Source of the DNA: Nitrospirota bacterium
GTDB lineage: Bacteria; Nitrospirota; Nitrospiria; Nitrospirales; UBA8639
NCBI GenBank assembly: GCA_029864405.1
Contig: JAOTTP010000014.1
Span: forward strand, 1-48,172
Length of the DNA stretch: 48,172 nt
Direction: 5' to 3'
Under the pieces are notes generated by a model that searched no databases, was not told the origin of the DNA, and saw nothing but the letters and a program-made list of their open reading frames with translations. The first letter of the stretch is position 1. Every line of letters starts with the position of its first letter. Positions 16,806 to 25,032 of the stretch are shown here, piece by piece. The position numbers were made by a program, and so were the translations under genes.

Positions 16806-17002
16806 CATATTCAAGAGTTTCACGGGCCAAGGGTGCTTCGAGGGAAACCGGCGTTCAAGAAAGAGTTGTGGGGCGGGAAGTTTTGGTCGTCTGGCCATTA
16901 CATGAGGGCAGTGAGGAAGAGAGGAAATGGGGGGTTGCCTTACAGTATGTTCAAGAGCTAGACAAACCGCGAGGGGAACTTCGCCAGTTAACTCTTTTCT
17001 AA
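16806..17002 (+). pseudogene. Remnant of an IS200/IS605-type TnpA transposase
   Basis: The first part reads VLRGKPAFKKELWGGKFWSS and GHYMRAV, the second, in another frame, EEERKWGVALQYVQEL and then RGELRQLTLF before TAA at 17002. KELWGGKFWSSGYY followed by a short helix is the C-terminal signature of Y1 transposases of the IS200 type. The catalytic HUH part and element ends were not found. The frameshift lies near 16910. Confidence 0.55.
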
Positions 17003-17183
17003 TATCCCGTGGTTTGGCCAAGAGGGTCTTTATGCAAAAAAGACCAATCCTTTTGGAAGGAAATACCTTTTCTGACAATGAAGGCCCGCATGGTAGTTCG
17101 AGAGCCTCTCCTAGACGGTAACAATTGCAATCAATATAATCTTATGACCATTGGTTTTTCACATATTTCTACAAAAAATAATA

Positions 17184-17216
17184 GGGATTGTCCTAATTTA
17201 TTCTTAGGACAATCCC
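17184..17216 (-). terminator. Terminator of the TRL-like lipoprotein gene
   Basis: GGGATTGTCCTAA at 17184-17196 pairs perfectly with TTAGGACAATCCC at 17204-17216. On the minus strand the hairpin is followed by TATTATTTTTTG. Confidence 0.85.
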
Positions 17217-17242
17217 CATAAGGAAGTCAATTTACTAACCGA

Positions 17243-17560
17243 TTACGATCCATGCACGATAGTACAGTACTCACCCCAGATTCCAAGGATATTTTTTGCG
17301 GAATGATCAACGTACGTAACCTGAGTGATTCCGCCATTCGCCATGGCCCTTTCCTGACTAGCATCACCTGTCCCAACCATAGTAAGAATTGATGTGGCAC
17401 AGGCTGTTCCTGTTTTAGTCGCAGCAGCCCCATCCGTAACTTGGTTGCCGAATTTTGCGTCAGTATAAGCCCATCCCGCAACCGGTGAGGCTACTCCCAT
17501 ACATCCGGTCAGATTGAGTAAACAAAACCCCAAAAAAACCGTGATTAGCCCACTTTTCAT
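17243..17560 (-). CDS. TRL-like family lipoprotein
   Basis: ATG 17560 follows GGAGGCAGAAA. The 105-residue product has a lipoprotein signal ending LLNLTGC (Cys20). The mature part ATKTGTACATSILTMVGTGD and GGITQVTYVDHSAKNILGIW, ending EYCTIVHG, is the TRL-like pattern: small glycine-rich outer-membrane-type lipoproteins occurring singly or in tandem. Role unknown. It is followed by its own terminator, so monocistronic. Genes on both sides are remnants or mobile modules. Confidence 0.85.
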   Translation of the reverse strand: MKSGLITVFLGFCLLNLTGCMGVASPVAGWAYTDAKFGNQVTDGAAATKTGTACATSILTMVGTGDASQERAMANGGITQVTYVDHSAKNILGIWGEYCTIVHGS

Positions 17561-17813
17561 TTTCTGCCTCCGTTTAAAATTTTAGGTTTGTGAATGCCAC
17601 TTTCAAACATACTAATTAGTTCCTCTTAAGTAACGTATTCCCACAATAATGTCAATGGAGTAACCACCCCTCGTTTGGGCATAAAGCCATTGAGGTCCCC
17701 ATTAATTCTTGGTGGTTTCTGGCTATCCAGTATTTATTCCCCCCCTCAGGATGCAATCACCCATTGTTATTTGCAAAGGGTCATGACTCGTGGAGCCAAA
17801 TTCTCCATCCTGA

Positions 17814-18020
17814 AGAAGTGACTTATGTGGAGGGCTACTCCTTTTTCATCGCAAAACACTCTCCCTCTCACAAGAACATATTGAATTGTTCAAATGCCCA
17901 GAATCGGAAATAGACAGATACCCCATTCCTCAGACCCCTCGTTTTTGCCTAGATGAAGCAGGCGATCAAGACAGAGTGTTTCCGATTCTTACGGCCAACC
18001 CCAGAATGAGTGTCCGATGA
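17814..18020 (+). pseudogene. C-terminal remnant of an unidentified gene, overlapping the next by ATGA
   Basis: An open frame of 69 codons without a usable start ends LDEAGDQDRVFPILTANPRM and stops at TGA 18018-18020, overlapping the ATG at 18017. Text such as LCGGLLLFHRKTLSLSQEH and YPIPQTPRFCLDEAG looks coding. The last 40 codons recur just before the intact metallo-hydrolase at 19317-19441. Family not recognised. Confidence 0.5.
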
Positions 18021-18145
18021 GTTTAGAAGACGAATTCTGCGATATCATGAAAAAAGTCAGGTTCTTGCTAGGCCCTGCCTTAATAAGAGCCATGGCCGGG
18101 ATAGCCAAGATTGAACAAGCCGACTACAGGGGAGAGACCTCAAAT
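17897..18145 (+). repeat. Diverged direct repeat, left copy
   Basis: About 250 bases that match 19317-19570 in order and orientation, by eye about 70-75% identical, best between GATACCCC and GAAGACGAATT. The repeat covers the end of an unidentified gene and the first 40 codons of the metallo-hydrolase. Confidence 0.75.
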
Positions 18146-18169
18146 GCCTTGCATTTAACCCAAAGGTGA
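18017..18169 (+). pseudogene. Remnant of the N-terminus of a metallo-hydrolase gene (paralogue of 19442-20293)
   Basis: The frame reads MSLEDEFCDIMKKVRF and then AKIEQADY, against MSLEDEFCDIIKKARF and AKVEQADV in the intact gene. It drifts and stops at 18167-18169 after 50 codons. Only the DNA-binding-like N-terminus survives; the metal-binding domain is absent. Confidence 0.75.
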
Positions 18170-18252
18170 AGCAGATATTCCTGCGACTAAGGAAGATTCT
18201 TTCAAGAGGAGGAAAATTGAAGCTGCCGTCCTGCCTCCCCGCCCTACTTCTA

Positions 18253-18582
18253 CTACTCAGGAAGATCCAATGCTATACGAAGAGCTTGATTGAGGGCATC
18301 GATTTTTGAAGGAGACAAGGTGCCGACGTAGTTGGTCAAGACGGTTCTTTGCAAACTGATCAGCTCATCACAGTGAATGCTGCTGTCATGCTTTAAACCC
18401 TCATCGGTTCCAACCAGCACTTGAGTTGAAAGCCCATCATGACTTGAGTAAATAGGGGCACATACAACCGTCGACAGACGAGAATCAATCACAATCTGAC
18501 GGCTCACGATCACAAATACCCTGTGCTTACGTGGATCTTTGGCGGAAGGATGGACTACACGATAGAGTTCGCCTCTCTTCAC
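18253..18582 (-). CDS. MazF/PemK-family toxin (type II toxin-antitoxin)
   Basis: The 109-residue product begins [10 protein letters not shown], continues [15 protein letters not shown] and [12 protein letters not shown], and has [17 protein letters not shown] near the end. This is the beta-barrel layout of MazF-type endoribonucleases, which cleave mRNA when their antitoxin is degraded. Its start overlaps the antitoxin stop by 4 bases (18579-18582), the standard coupling of such pairs. The size is normal and the frame intact, so the toxin is probably functional. It sits between the two copies of a duplicated sequence. Confidence 0.85.
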   Translation of the reverse strand: MKRGELYRVVHPSAKDPRKHRVFVIVSRQIVIDSRLSTVVCAPIYSSHDGLSTQVLVGTDEGLKHDSSIHCDELISLQRTVLTNYVGTLSPSKIDALNQALRIALDLPE

Positions 18583-18809
18583 GAAATAACCTGATAGCCC
18601 AGCACATCGTCAGCTTCCTTATTTAATTGGTCTGCCCGTCGATTGATGATGGCCAGATCTTTCGCGTTCTGCTCCTGCCGTGTTATGTGGGCAATATAGG
18701 AACGGACGGCTGTCTCAATAAAATCTGACCGGTTCTTGAACTGGCCGGAACGCCGATCGATGGCTTCCATAAGGCCTTCTGATAGGGTGATAGACGTCTT
18801 CGATTTCAT
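18579..18809 (-). CDS. Ribbon-helix-helix antitoxin
   Basis: The 76-residue product starts [18 protein letters not shown], the N-terminal beta strand and first helix of an RHH (MetJ/Arc/CopG) DNA-binding domain, followed by [13 protein letters not shown]. The C-terminal 35 residues form a charged helix that would wrap the toxin. It is upstream of the toxin and overlaps it. Autoregulation at its promoter is expected for the family. The ATG has no Shine-Dalgarno sequence and the promoter lies almost on top of it. Confidence 0.85.
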   Translation of the reverse strand: MKSKTSITLSEGLMEAIDRRSGQFKNRSDFIETAVRSYIAHITRQEQNAKDLAIINRRADQLNKEADDVLGYQVIS

Positions 18810-18815
18810 GCTACT

Positions 18816-18844
18816 AACATACTACTTACTTGAAGGCGTGTCAA
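18816..18844 (-). promoter_or_regulatory. Promoter of the toxin-antitoxin pair, possibly giving a leaderless mRNA
   Basis: On the minus strand, TTGACA (18839-18844), a 17-base spacer and TATGTT (18816-18821). The -10 box ends 6 bases before the antitoxin ATG (18807-18809), so transcription should begin at or within a base or two of the start codon. The spacer holds AGTAAGTAGTATGTTAGTAG, a repeated AGTA pattern that could be the RHH operator. Confidence 0.65.
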
Positions 18845-19088
18845 GATACTGAAGAGGCTCTGCGAGGGTTTGGCGGTAGATCGTTCGCGTAGGGCTCCGC
18901 TCACCATAATGCCGTCTGCATCATTTCATCGGACTCTCTTTCGTTCTCAAATTCCCCTCTCGAAAAACTCCTTTTAGTTCATTTTCACGGGACCGGAATA
19001 TGGAACGGCCCGTGTTGTTGCTGAAAAAAGTATGGCCAAATCTCGGCATTCACTCCCTCGAGTGGGTGGGTAGAGATCCGGCCATAAT

Positions 19089-19240
19089 GGGAATGTTGAA
19101 AAATGCCGCCAGCGGTTGTTCCCCTCGCTCGAAACCCCTCCCCGTACCCACAGGTACGCCTCGGGTTCCTCGCTTCATGTGACCTTGCTGGACCTGTCGG
19201 CGTACGCCGCACAGGCAGGCTGGCCTTTTTCAACATTCCC
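19089..19240. repeat. Inverted-repeat element (MITE-like or palindromic intergenic repeat), 152 bp
   Basis: The ends are a perfect 15-bp inverted repeat, GGGAATGTTGAAAAA at 19089-19103 and its complement at 19226-19240. The pairing extends imperfectly inward (GCCGCCAGC against GGCCAGCC). The interior is GC-rich and contains further partial palindromes. No coding capacity. I recall similar TTTTTCAACA-ended repeats in Nitrospira genomes, which needs checking. Confidence 0.65.
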
Positions 19241-19316
19241 ACCTCCTCTTGGTAGGCCATTAGCCATTAAGTGTGTCAAATAGAATTCCTATTTGAAAAA
19301 TAAAGAATTATTCCAC

Positions 19317-19570
19317 AGGCCCATAATCGAAATCCGGCAGATACCCCCTTTCCTCAGACCCCTCTTTTTTGCTTAGATGAAGCAGGCAACCGAGGTAGAG
19401 TGCTTCCGGTTTCTTTCGTCCAATCCCCATATGAGTATTCAATGAGCTTAGAAGACGAATTTTGCGACATTATTAAAAAGGCTCGCTTTGGACAAGGGCT
19501 GGGGATTGAGACCCTGGCGGAATTGGCAAAAGTCGAGCAGGCCGACGTGGAGCACCTTGAGAAAGGCCAC
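19317..19570 (+). repeat. Diverged direct repeat, right copy
   Basis: Partner of 17897-18145. This copy runs into the intact metallo-hydrolase. A 1-base difference about 15-25 bases before 19442 removes the stop that ends the upstream gene in the left copy, so the upstream remnant now reads into the metallo-hydrolase frame. Confidence 0.75.
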
Positions 19571-20293
19571 CGGCTTCCGACCAAAGGCGAGATACAAGGG
19601 ATCAGCCAGGCCTTGCACCTGCGTGTTGCCCCGCTGGTGAACCTGACTTTGGACGGATGGTTGCCTCAGCCTCAACCGGAGTGGACGACCGAACACGATC
19701 TTGTTCAGACCATCAAAGGTGACATTGGCGGATATGAGGTCAAAGGCTACCTGTTAACTGATCCCAACACAAAACAAACCCTCATGATTGATACAGGGTA
19801 CAATGCCAAACAGATGCTCACAAGCATCACGCAACGAAACTTAACCTTAATCGGCGTCTGTCTCACCCATGGGCATGCCGATCATGCGGGAGGACTGGAA
19901 GAAATTTTGGCTAAATGGCCAGTGCCGGTTTATCTGGGAAACGGGGATCTCGACCTGCTCCCCTGGAGGCCATCTGACGCCTCGATAAAAATACCTGCCG
20001 ACCATCAGATGATTGCCCTGGGAGAGCTGACGGTTGAATGTTTGGCCACGCCCGGCCATACCCCTGGAGGATTTTGCTATCTGTTATCGCTCAAAGGCCA
20101 GGCGCTGTGCTTTGTGGGAGATACGCTCTTTGCGGGGTCGGTGGGTCGCTCCAACCCTTTTTCGTTGTATCCTCAGCATTTACAATCCGTTCGCCACACC
20201 CTGTTACACTTACCAAAAGACACGGTCTTGTTCCCTGGCCATGGCCCCTCCACAACAGTGAGTGAGGAACAAGCGCACAATCCATTTGCTTGA
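19442..20293 (+). CDS. Metallo-beta-lactamase-fold hydrolase with N-terminal HTH-like domain
   Basis: I choose ATG 19442 because the same start in the decayed copy (18017) overlaps the stop of an upstream gene as ATGA; GTG 19400 would add 14 residues derived from that upstream gene. The product is 283 residues. Residues 1-65 resemble a Cro/CI-type helix-turn-helix (IETLAELAKVEQADVEHLEK). The hydrolase domain carries LTHGHADHAGG (HxHxDH), GHTPGGFCY, FVGDTLF and a final PGHGP. These are the metal ligands of glyoxalase II-like enzymes. The fused HTH suggests DNA binding or dimerisation; the substrate is unknown. Confidence 0.85.
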   Translation: MSLEDEFCDIIKKARFGQGLGIETLAELAKVEQADVEHLEKGHRLPTKGEIQGISQALHLRVAPLVNLTLDGWLPQPQPEWTTEHDLVQTIKGDIGGYEVKGYLLTDPNTKQTLMIDTGYNAKQMLTSITQRNLTLIGVCLTHGHADHAGGLEEILAKWPVPVYLGNGDLDLLPWRPSDASIKIPADHQMIALGELTVECLATPGHTPGGFCYLLSLKGQALCFVGDTLFAGSVGRSNPFSLYPQHLQSVRHTLLHLPKDTVLFPGHGPSTTVSEEQAHNPFA

Positions 20294-20341
20294 TATTTTG
20301 TGTCGGACCACCTCATGGCTTGATTCAATAAGGACGTTTTG

Positions 20342-21454
20342 ATGGATCACGAGCCTCCTACCTCTTCAGCCCATTCGGAGGACAAACCAAGTCCTCCCCC
20401 TTCTCTGTTGAATCCTGTCCCCCCAGCCAACCAGACTGCTCCTCCGCCCCTGATCATGCCTATCTCCAAAGACGACATTCTTCGAGAACGGATGCTGAGC
20501 ACTCCCTACCACGGATCAGATCGTTGGCCATTGTTTCAACCTGAACCGGTGGAAACTTCGGATGAGATGGACGAAGTCCCTTCACCAACTCCCAGCGCCT
20601 TTTCTCGATGGGGACTTCCCATTCTGCTCTTTGGGCTCACCGTGTTTACCACACTCTGGGCAGGGGCGTTTCAAGTTAATACGAAACCCGTCAACGGAGC
20701 CTGGGATTTTTTGATTCGGTATCCTGGCTCATTAGTTAATGGGATCCCATTTGCCGCCACCCTTTTAGGAATCCTTGTTACCCATGAATTCGGGCATTAC
20801 CTCTTGTCCCGAATTCATCGTGTGCCTGCCTCATTTCCGCTATTCATCCCTGGACCTCCACACTTCATCGGAACCTTTGGGGCCGTCATTCGCATGCGTT
20901 CGGCAATCATGAATCGGCGCGCGCTTTTTGATATTGGCGTTGCAGGTCCCATTGCCGGATTTATCGCTGCGGTCGTCGCCATTATTATCGGACTCTCTTT
21001 TTCTCATATCGTCCCACGATCACAAACGTATGGATTACAGTTGGGCGAACCTCTCCTACTGCAATGGTTTGCTTGGATGATGTTTGGACCGATTCCACCC
21101 ACGCACGATGTTGTGCTCCATCCCATTGCCTTTGCGGCGTGGTTCGGGTTTTTCGTGACCGCGATTAATTTATTGCCCTTGGGGCAATTGGACGGAGGCC
21201 ATGTGGCATTTGCGGTATTAGGCCGTCGGCAACGCTCACTGGCCTTGGCCACGATCCCCATCCTCATTTATTTGGGCCTCACGGGTTGGCCTGGTTGGAT
21301 TCTCTGGGTCGGTCTGGCTAGCCTTGTCGGCATTGCCCACCCGCCGGTGATGGACCCTCACACGGTATTGGGCAAACACCGCCAATGGGTCGCCTGGGCG
21401 GCCTTGGCTATTTTCATTGTGACCTTCGCCCCAGTGCCGTTTTCCGTTGGATGA
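20342..21454 (+). CDS. Site-2 protease family (M50) membrane metalloprotease
   Basis: ATG 20342 follows AAGGA by 6 bases; the preceding TTG is less likely. The 370-residue product has a Pro-rich cytoplasmic N-terminus of about 85 residues, then several membrane segments. The active site is HEFGHYL (HEXXH) in one helix and LPLGQLDGGH in a later helix, the two-part zinc site of intramembrane S2P proteases. FNRRALFDIGVAGPIAGF-like text (MNRRALFDIGVAGPIAGF) is also typical. No PDZ domain is seen, so it belongs to the compact subgroup. Substrates unknown. Confidence 0.9.
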   Translation: MDHEPPTSSAHSEDKPSPPPSLLNPVPPANQTAPPPLIMPISKDDILRERMLSTPYHGSDRWPLFQPEPVETSDEMDEVPSPTPSAFSRWGLPILLFGLTVFTTLWAGAFQVNTKPVNGAWDFLIRYPGSLVNGIPFAATLLGILVTHEFGHYLLSRIHRVPASFPLFIPGPPHFIGTFGAVIRMRSAIMNRRALFDIGVAGPIAGFIAAVVAIIIGLSFSHIVPRSQTYGLQLGEPLLLQWFAWMMFGPIPPTHDVVLHPIAFAAWFGFFVTAINLLPLGQLDGGHVAFAVLGRRQRSLALATIPILIYLGLTGWPGWILWVGLASLVGIAHPPVMDPHTVLGKHRQWVAWAALAIFIVTFAPVPFSVG

Positions 21455-21568
21455 CAGACATGCTAGCCTTGCCCATGCTGTGGTTGTTCACGGAATATCA
21501 CCCGTGTTTGCCACCTTCGTGCTCTTGCTTGCACCCTAAGCCCACTCACGAAAAGGAACCGTCATCTC

Positions 21569-22972
21569 ATGAGTGACTATCAATCCCAATTACGCACCTA
21601 CATTCAGGATCACCGCGCCAGCTTTGAAGACCTCTTGGGGCAGATGGTGGAAGTGCCATCCGTGAGTTCAGACCCTGAACATGTTCCCGATATGCACCGG
21701 ATGGCACAATTGGCCGTTCAATACCTGGAACGATTTGGAGCCAAGGCCTCTATTGTGAACACCAGTGGTTATCCCAGCGTGTCCGGAGAATGGGTAGCCG
21801 GGCGACAATATCCCAGCCTGACCATTTACAATCATCTAGACGTCCAACCCGCGAAGGAACCGGAATGGCGTCAGCCCCCCTTTACCTTTCATAAAGATGG
21901 TGATCGGTACTGTGGCCGTGGGGCAACGGACGATAAAGGTCCAGCCTTAACCGCCCTCTTTGCTGCCAGATTTGCGAGAGAAGCCGGCATTCCCTTGAAT
22001 ATTCGGGTCCTCTGGGAGTTGGAAGAAGAAATTGGCAGCCCGAACTTTTCCGAGGTCCTTCAGAACCGTAAAGCCGTCCCTCCCTCCGATTCGGTCCTGG
22101 TGTCCGATACGATTTGGGTGGCGAAGGATCGCCCGGCTCTCTCCTGTGGCCTTCGCGGATTGTTAGTCGCCAAGTTGGTGCTTCGCACAGGGGAAACCGA
22201 TATTCATTCCGGGCTCACGGGAGGAGGGGCGCGCAATCCCTTAGCCGAATTGTGTGACGCCGCCTATTCCTGCTTGGACGCGAAAACCGGGCGGGTGAAA
22301 ATACCTGGATTCTACGATGATGTTATCCCGCCCACCCGCACCGAAATGAAAAATTTTCTGGCATCAGGATTTCAGGTTCGTCTCTTTAAAGAAGCCTATC
22401 AACTACGATCACTCCGAACCTCCGATCCTCAAGATTTACTCAAACGGATCTGGGCCTCTCCCACCTTTGAAGTGCATGGGTTAACGGGCGGACACATGGG
22501 GCCAGGGGTCAAAACCATTGTGCCTGCCTGGGGTGAACTCAAAGTGAGTATGCGGTTGGTTCCCAATCAACATCCCCAAAAAGTTTTCCGGCTCCTGAAA
22601 AAACACCTTCGTGCCCGCAACCCTGATATTGAGGTGATTAATGATGGAGAACTGGAACCCTATCGTGGAATTTCCGATGGCCCCTATGCGGAGGCGCTGC
22701 AAGAGGCTGTAGCCAAAGGCTTTGGACGCCGACCGGTGTTTGTGCGGGAAGGTGGATCTATCGGAGCCATTGCGGTGTTAGAACGTGCCTGGAAGGTCCC
22801 GATTCTGTTTATGGGCCTCAGTCTGCCGGAACATGGGTATCATGCACCCAATGAATATTTCGATTGGGGACAAGCCTCAGGGGGGATACAAGCCTTCGTC
22901 CACTACTTCGATCACTTGAGCCAGATGCGACCGGAAAATTCCAAGGCCCGCTTTAAGCCGACAAAGAGCTAA
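21569..22972 (+). CDS. M20-family metallopeptidase (dipeptidase-like)
   Basis: The 467-residue product has the M20 metal and catalytic motifs in order: YNHLDVQPA, GRGATDDKG, LWELEEEIGS with the general-base Glu pair, a dimerisation domain with IHSGLTGGGARNP, and SLPEHGYHAPNEY near the end. This is the pattern of ArgE/DapE/carnosinase-like dipeptidases acting in the cytoplasm. The two-metal site is complete. Its stop overlaps that of the convergent cytochrome gene by 4 bases. The substrate is not determinable; DapE activity is unlikely because the large dimerisation insert resembles carnosinase-type enzymes. Confidence 0.9.
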   Translation: MSDYQSQLRTYIQDHRASFEDLLGQMVEVPSVSSDPEHVPDMHRMAQLAVQYLERFGAKASIVNTSGYPSVSGEWVAGRQYPSLTIYNHLDVQPAKEPEWRQPPFTFHKDGDRYCGRGATDDKGPALTALFAARFAREAGIPLNIRVLWELEEEIGSPNFSEVLQNRKAVPPSDSVLVSDTIWVAKDRPALSCGLRGLLVAKLVLRTGETDIHSGLTGGGARNPLAELCDAAYSCLDAKTGRVKIPGFYDDVIPPTRTEMKNFLASGFQVRLFKEAYQLRSLRTSDPQDLLKRIWASPTFEVHGLTGGHMGPGVKTIVPAWGELKVSMRLVPNQHPQKVFRLLKKHLRARNPDIEVINDGELEPYRGISDGPYAEALQEAVAKGFGRRPVFVREGGSIGAIAVLERAWKVPILFMGLSLPEHGYHAPNEYFDWGQASGGIQAFVHYFDHLSQMRPENSKARFKPTKS

Positions 22973-23379
22973 GGCCCAGGAGAGGGAAGCGGAGGGGAAG
23001 GTGGGTCTTGAAAATGCACGAGAGTTCGAACATAGGCGAGGACATTGCGCCGTTGATCCACCGACAATTGATCACTCCACCCACGCATGGCCGTTCGGGG
23101 AACTCCCTTGGCAAGAATCTCGAGGAGTTCTTCATCAGTTTTGGTAGAGGTAGCTGCCGAAACTAAATTTCCGGGGCGAGGGGCCAACAGAGCTGCCCGT
23201 GGGCCATCACCCCGTCCTTCCGTCCCATGACATTCCAGACAATGAATCCGGTAGAGGTCTCGTCCTTGCTCAATATCGGGTTGCGCAGCAGCATCTCTCG
23301 ACTCATGGGAAGCGGCTAGGCCTGAGATGACCAAGCCGTTGATGAGGATCAGGGCGCCCATCCAAAAAAGACGATTCAT
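22969..23379 (-). CDS. Periplasmic c-type cytochrome, single heme
   Basis: The 136-residue product has a signal peptide (MGALILINGLVISGLAA) and one heme-attachment site, HCLECHG (CXXCH), with AMRGW supplying a likely axial Met. The C-terminal VLAYVRTL is the usual last helix of class I cytochromes. The tail is Pro/Ser-rich. It would carry electrons in the periplasm. It converges on the peptidase gene, with which it overlaps by 4 bases. Confidence 0.9.
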   Translation of the reverse strand: MNRLFWMGALILINGLVISGLAASHESRDAAAQPDIEQGRDLYRIHCLECHGTEGRGDGPRAALLAPRPGNLVSAATSTKTDEELLEILAKGVPRTAMRGWSDQLSVDQRRNVLAYVRTLVHFQDPPSPPLPSPGP

Positions 23380-23479
23380 GCTTCAAATTGTACTGCATGA
23401 ATGGCGGAACTTCAAAAATTTCCCGCCCTTCGGACACAGGATGCTTCAGCCAGGGAGCTTAGGCGATTGCCAAAATTCT

Positions 23480-24898
23480 TTATTGACTGCGCAACAATAT
23501 CCGGAGCGGAATGCCCTCAAAACCATATTCCGTCCTGATAGAGTTTTCTAGATAACGGAGGTAGGAGGCGGGAACTTTGGGCGCGGATTTGACAAATAAC
23601 GCAAAGGTAGGCGGCTTGGTCGCCACCTGCGTGATAAACACAGACTTTTTGGGATTGCCTCTGACCAACGTCATGGGATTTTTTTCCAGGAGTTCCTGGA
23701 CATACAGATTCAGCTTACGGGTCTGAATGCGTTTGGAAAAATTTGCCACAACTTGATCAATTTTAGGGAAGAGCCGCGTGAGCGTCTCCGGGTGAACTGC
23801 GGCCACAAAGACAACCGGCACATAGGCAAAAAACGGAAACCGCCGAGCTAATTCGAGATTGTAGGCGGGGTACGCCTCACGATCTCCTGCCCGCAAGTCC
23901 CATTTATTTACGAGGATGACACAGCCTCGCCCTTGTTTACTGATTAAGCCGGCAATTTTCGTATCTTGTTCCGTGACTCCTTCTACCCCATCTAATACCA
24001 GCACAGCGACATCAGACCTTCCCAACGCGCGAATGGCACGCACCACGCTATAGCCTTCAATCCCCCGCTCGATCCGCCCCCGTCGTCGGAGACCTGCCGT
24101 ATCCGTAAAGATATACCGTCGTCCATGAAGGCTGACCATTGAATCAATTGGATCGCGTGTGGTTCCGGGAATATCACTGACAATGAGTCGTTGTTCACCG
24201 AGAATGGCATTGACCAACGTCGACTTGCCCACATTGGGTCGTCCCACCACCGCGATCCTGGGAACCTCCTCTTGAACCTGATCCTCGGGGGCTTGAGGAA
24301 GATAGGGCAAGAGCGCCTCAAGGAGTTCGTCTACCCCTAATCCTCCCTCAGCTGAAATAGGGAAAATGGCCTTCGCCCCTAATTTGTAGAAATCCGCCAA
24401 GAGCGGTTCAGCCTGTGGAGTATCAATCTTGTTCACCGCCAGAAAAACCGGCTTCGTTACCGGTCGCAACAGCTTAACGAGATCGACATCCAACGGCGAC
24501 AACCCCACCCGACCATCCATAACCGCGATCACCAGATCGGCTTCCTCAATAGCTGCTTGGGTTTGATATTTGATCTGCTCCACAATCACATCGTCAGTAT
24601 TCAGATCCAGCCCACCGGTGTCGACCAGCGTGAATATCCGATTCTGATAATCACAGTCTGCCGTGTTTCTATCCCGGGTGACTCCGGAAACATCATCCAC
24701 AATTGCCGTGCGATGGCCGACAATCCGATTGAACAACGTGGACTTGCCTACATTCGGCCTTCCCACCAGAGCCACCAAGGGCCTATGCGGGGGTGGCTCC
24801 AAGGGAACTTCGACCGGCAGATCCGAAGGCCCTTGTGGCACTTCAGGAGATGGTGTGGTGCGAGGACGAGTGGTGCGAGAACGGGAAGATCGAGCCAT
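23480..24898 (-). CDS. der: Ribosome-assembly GTPase Der (EngA)
   Basis: The 472-residue protein has two tandem GTPase domains, each with GRPNVGKST (P-loop), DxxG (LVDTGG and FTDTAG) and NKxD (VNKID and VNKWD), followed by a KH-like C-terminal domain. This double arrangement is unique to Der, which is needed for assembly of the 50S subunit. A basic Arg/Thr/Pro N-terminal extension of about 30 residues precedes domain 1. There is no Shine-Dalgarno sequence before ATG 24898, but a coding-like frame ends 14 bases upstream, consistent with former translational coupling. Confidence 0.95.
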   Translation of the reverse strand: MARSSRSRTTRPRTTPSPEVPQGPSDLPVEVPLEPPPHRPLVALVGRPNVGKSTLFNRIVGHRTAIVDDVSGVTRDRNTADCDYQNRIFTLVDTGGLDLNTDDVIVEQIKYQTQAAIEEADLVIAVMDGRVGLSPLDVDLVKLLRPVTKPVFLAVNKIDTPQAEPLLADFYKLGAKAIFPISAEGGLGVDELLEALLPYLPQAPEDQVQEEVPRIAVVGRPNVGKSTLVNAILGEQRLIVSDIPGTTRDPIDSMVSLHGRRYIFTDTAGLRRRGRIERGIEGYSVVRAIRALGRSDVAVLVLDGVEGVTEQDTKIAGLISKQGRGCVILVNKWDLRAGDREAYPAYNLELARRFPFFAYVPVVFVAAVHPETLTRLFPKIDQVVANFSKRIQTRKLNLYVQELLEKNPMTLVRGNPKKSVFITQVATKPPTFALFVKSAPKVPASYLRYLENSIRTEYGFEGIPLRILLRSQ

Positions 24899-24912
24899 TG
24901 GACAGCAAACAA

Positions 24913-25032
24913 CTAAATAGGGTGATCAAACAGGTACGAAAATTCGCTTTCAGGCGTCCGGTCGTCTACCAGATCCATAAGACGGAAAATCGAAAGAATC
25001 CGATCAGTGATAGCCTGGATAGAGTCCCCCAG
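24913..25032 (-). pseudogene. Coding-like remnant just upstream of der
   Basis: A 39-codon open frame ends TAG at 24913-24915, 14 bases before der. The text DSIQAITDRILSIFRLMDLV and TPESEFSYLFDHPI is amphipathic and looks like a protein C-terminus. A stop lies in frame directly upstream and there is no good start before the internal ATG at 24978. It may be the end of a deleted gene of the der operon. Confidence 0.35.

Noticed and set aside
18985-19260. 91-codon minus-strand frame
   Set aside because: Covers the inverted-repeat element; the coding look is a by-product of its GC-rich palindromes.
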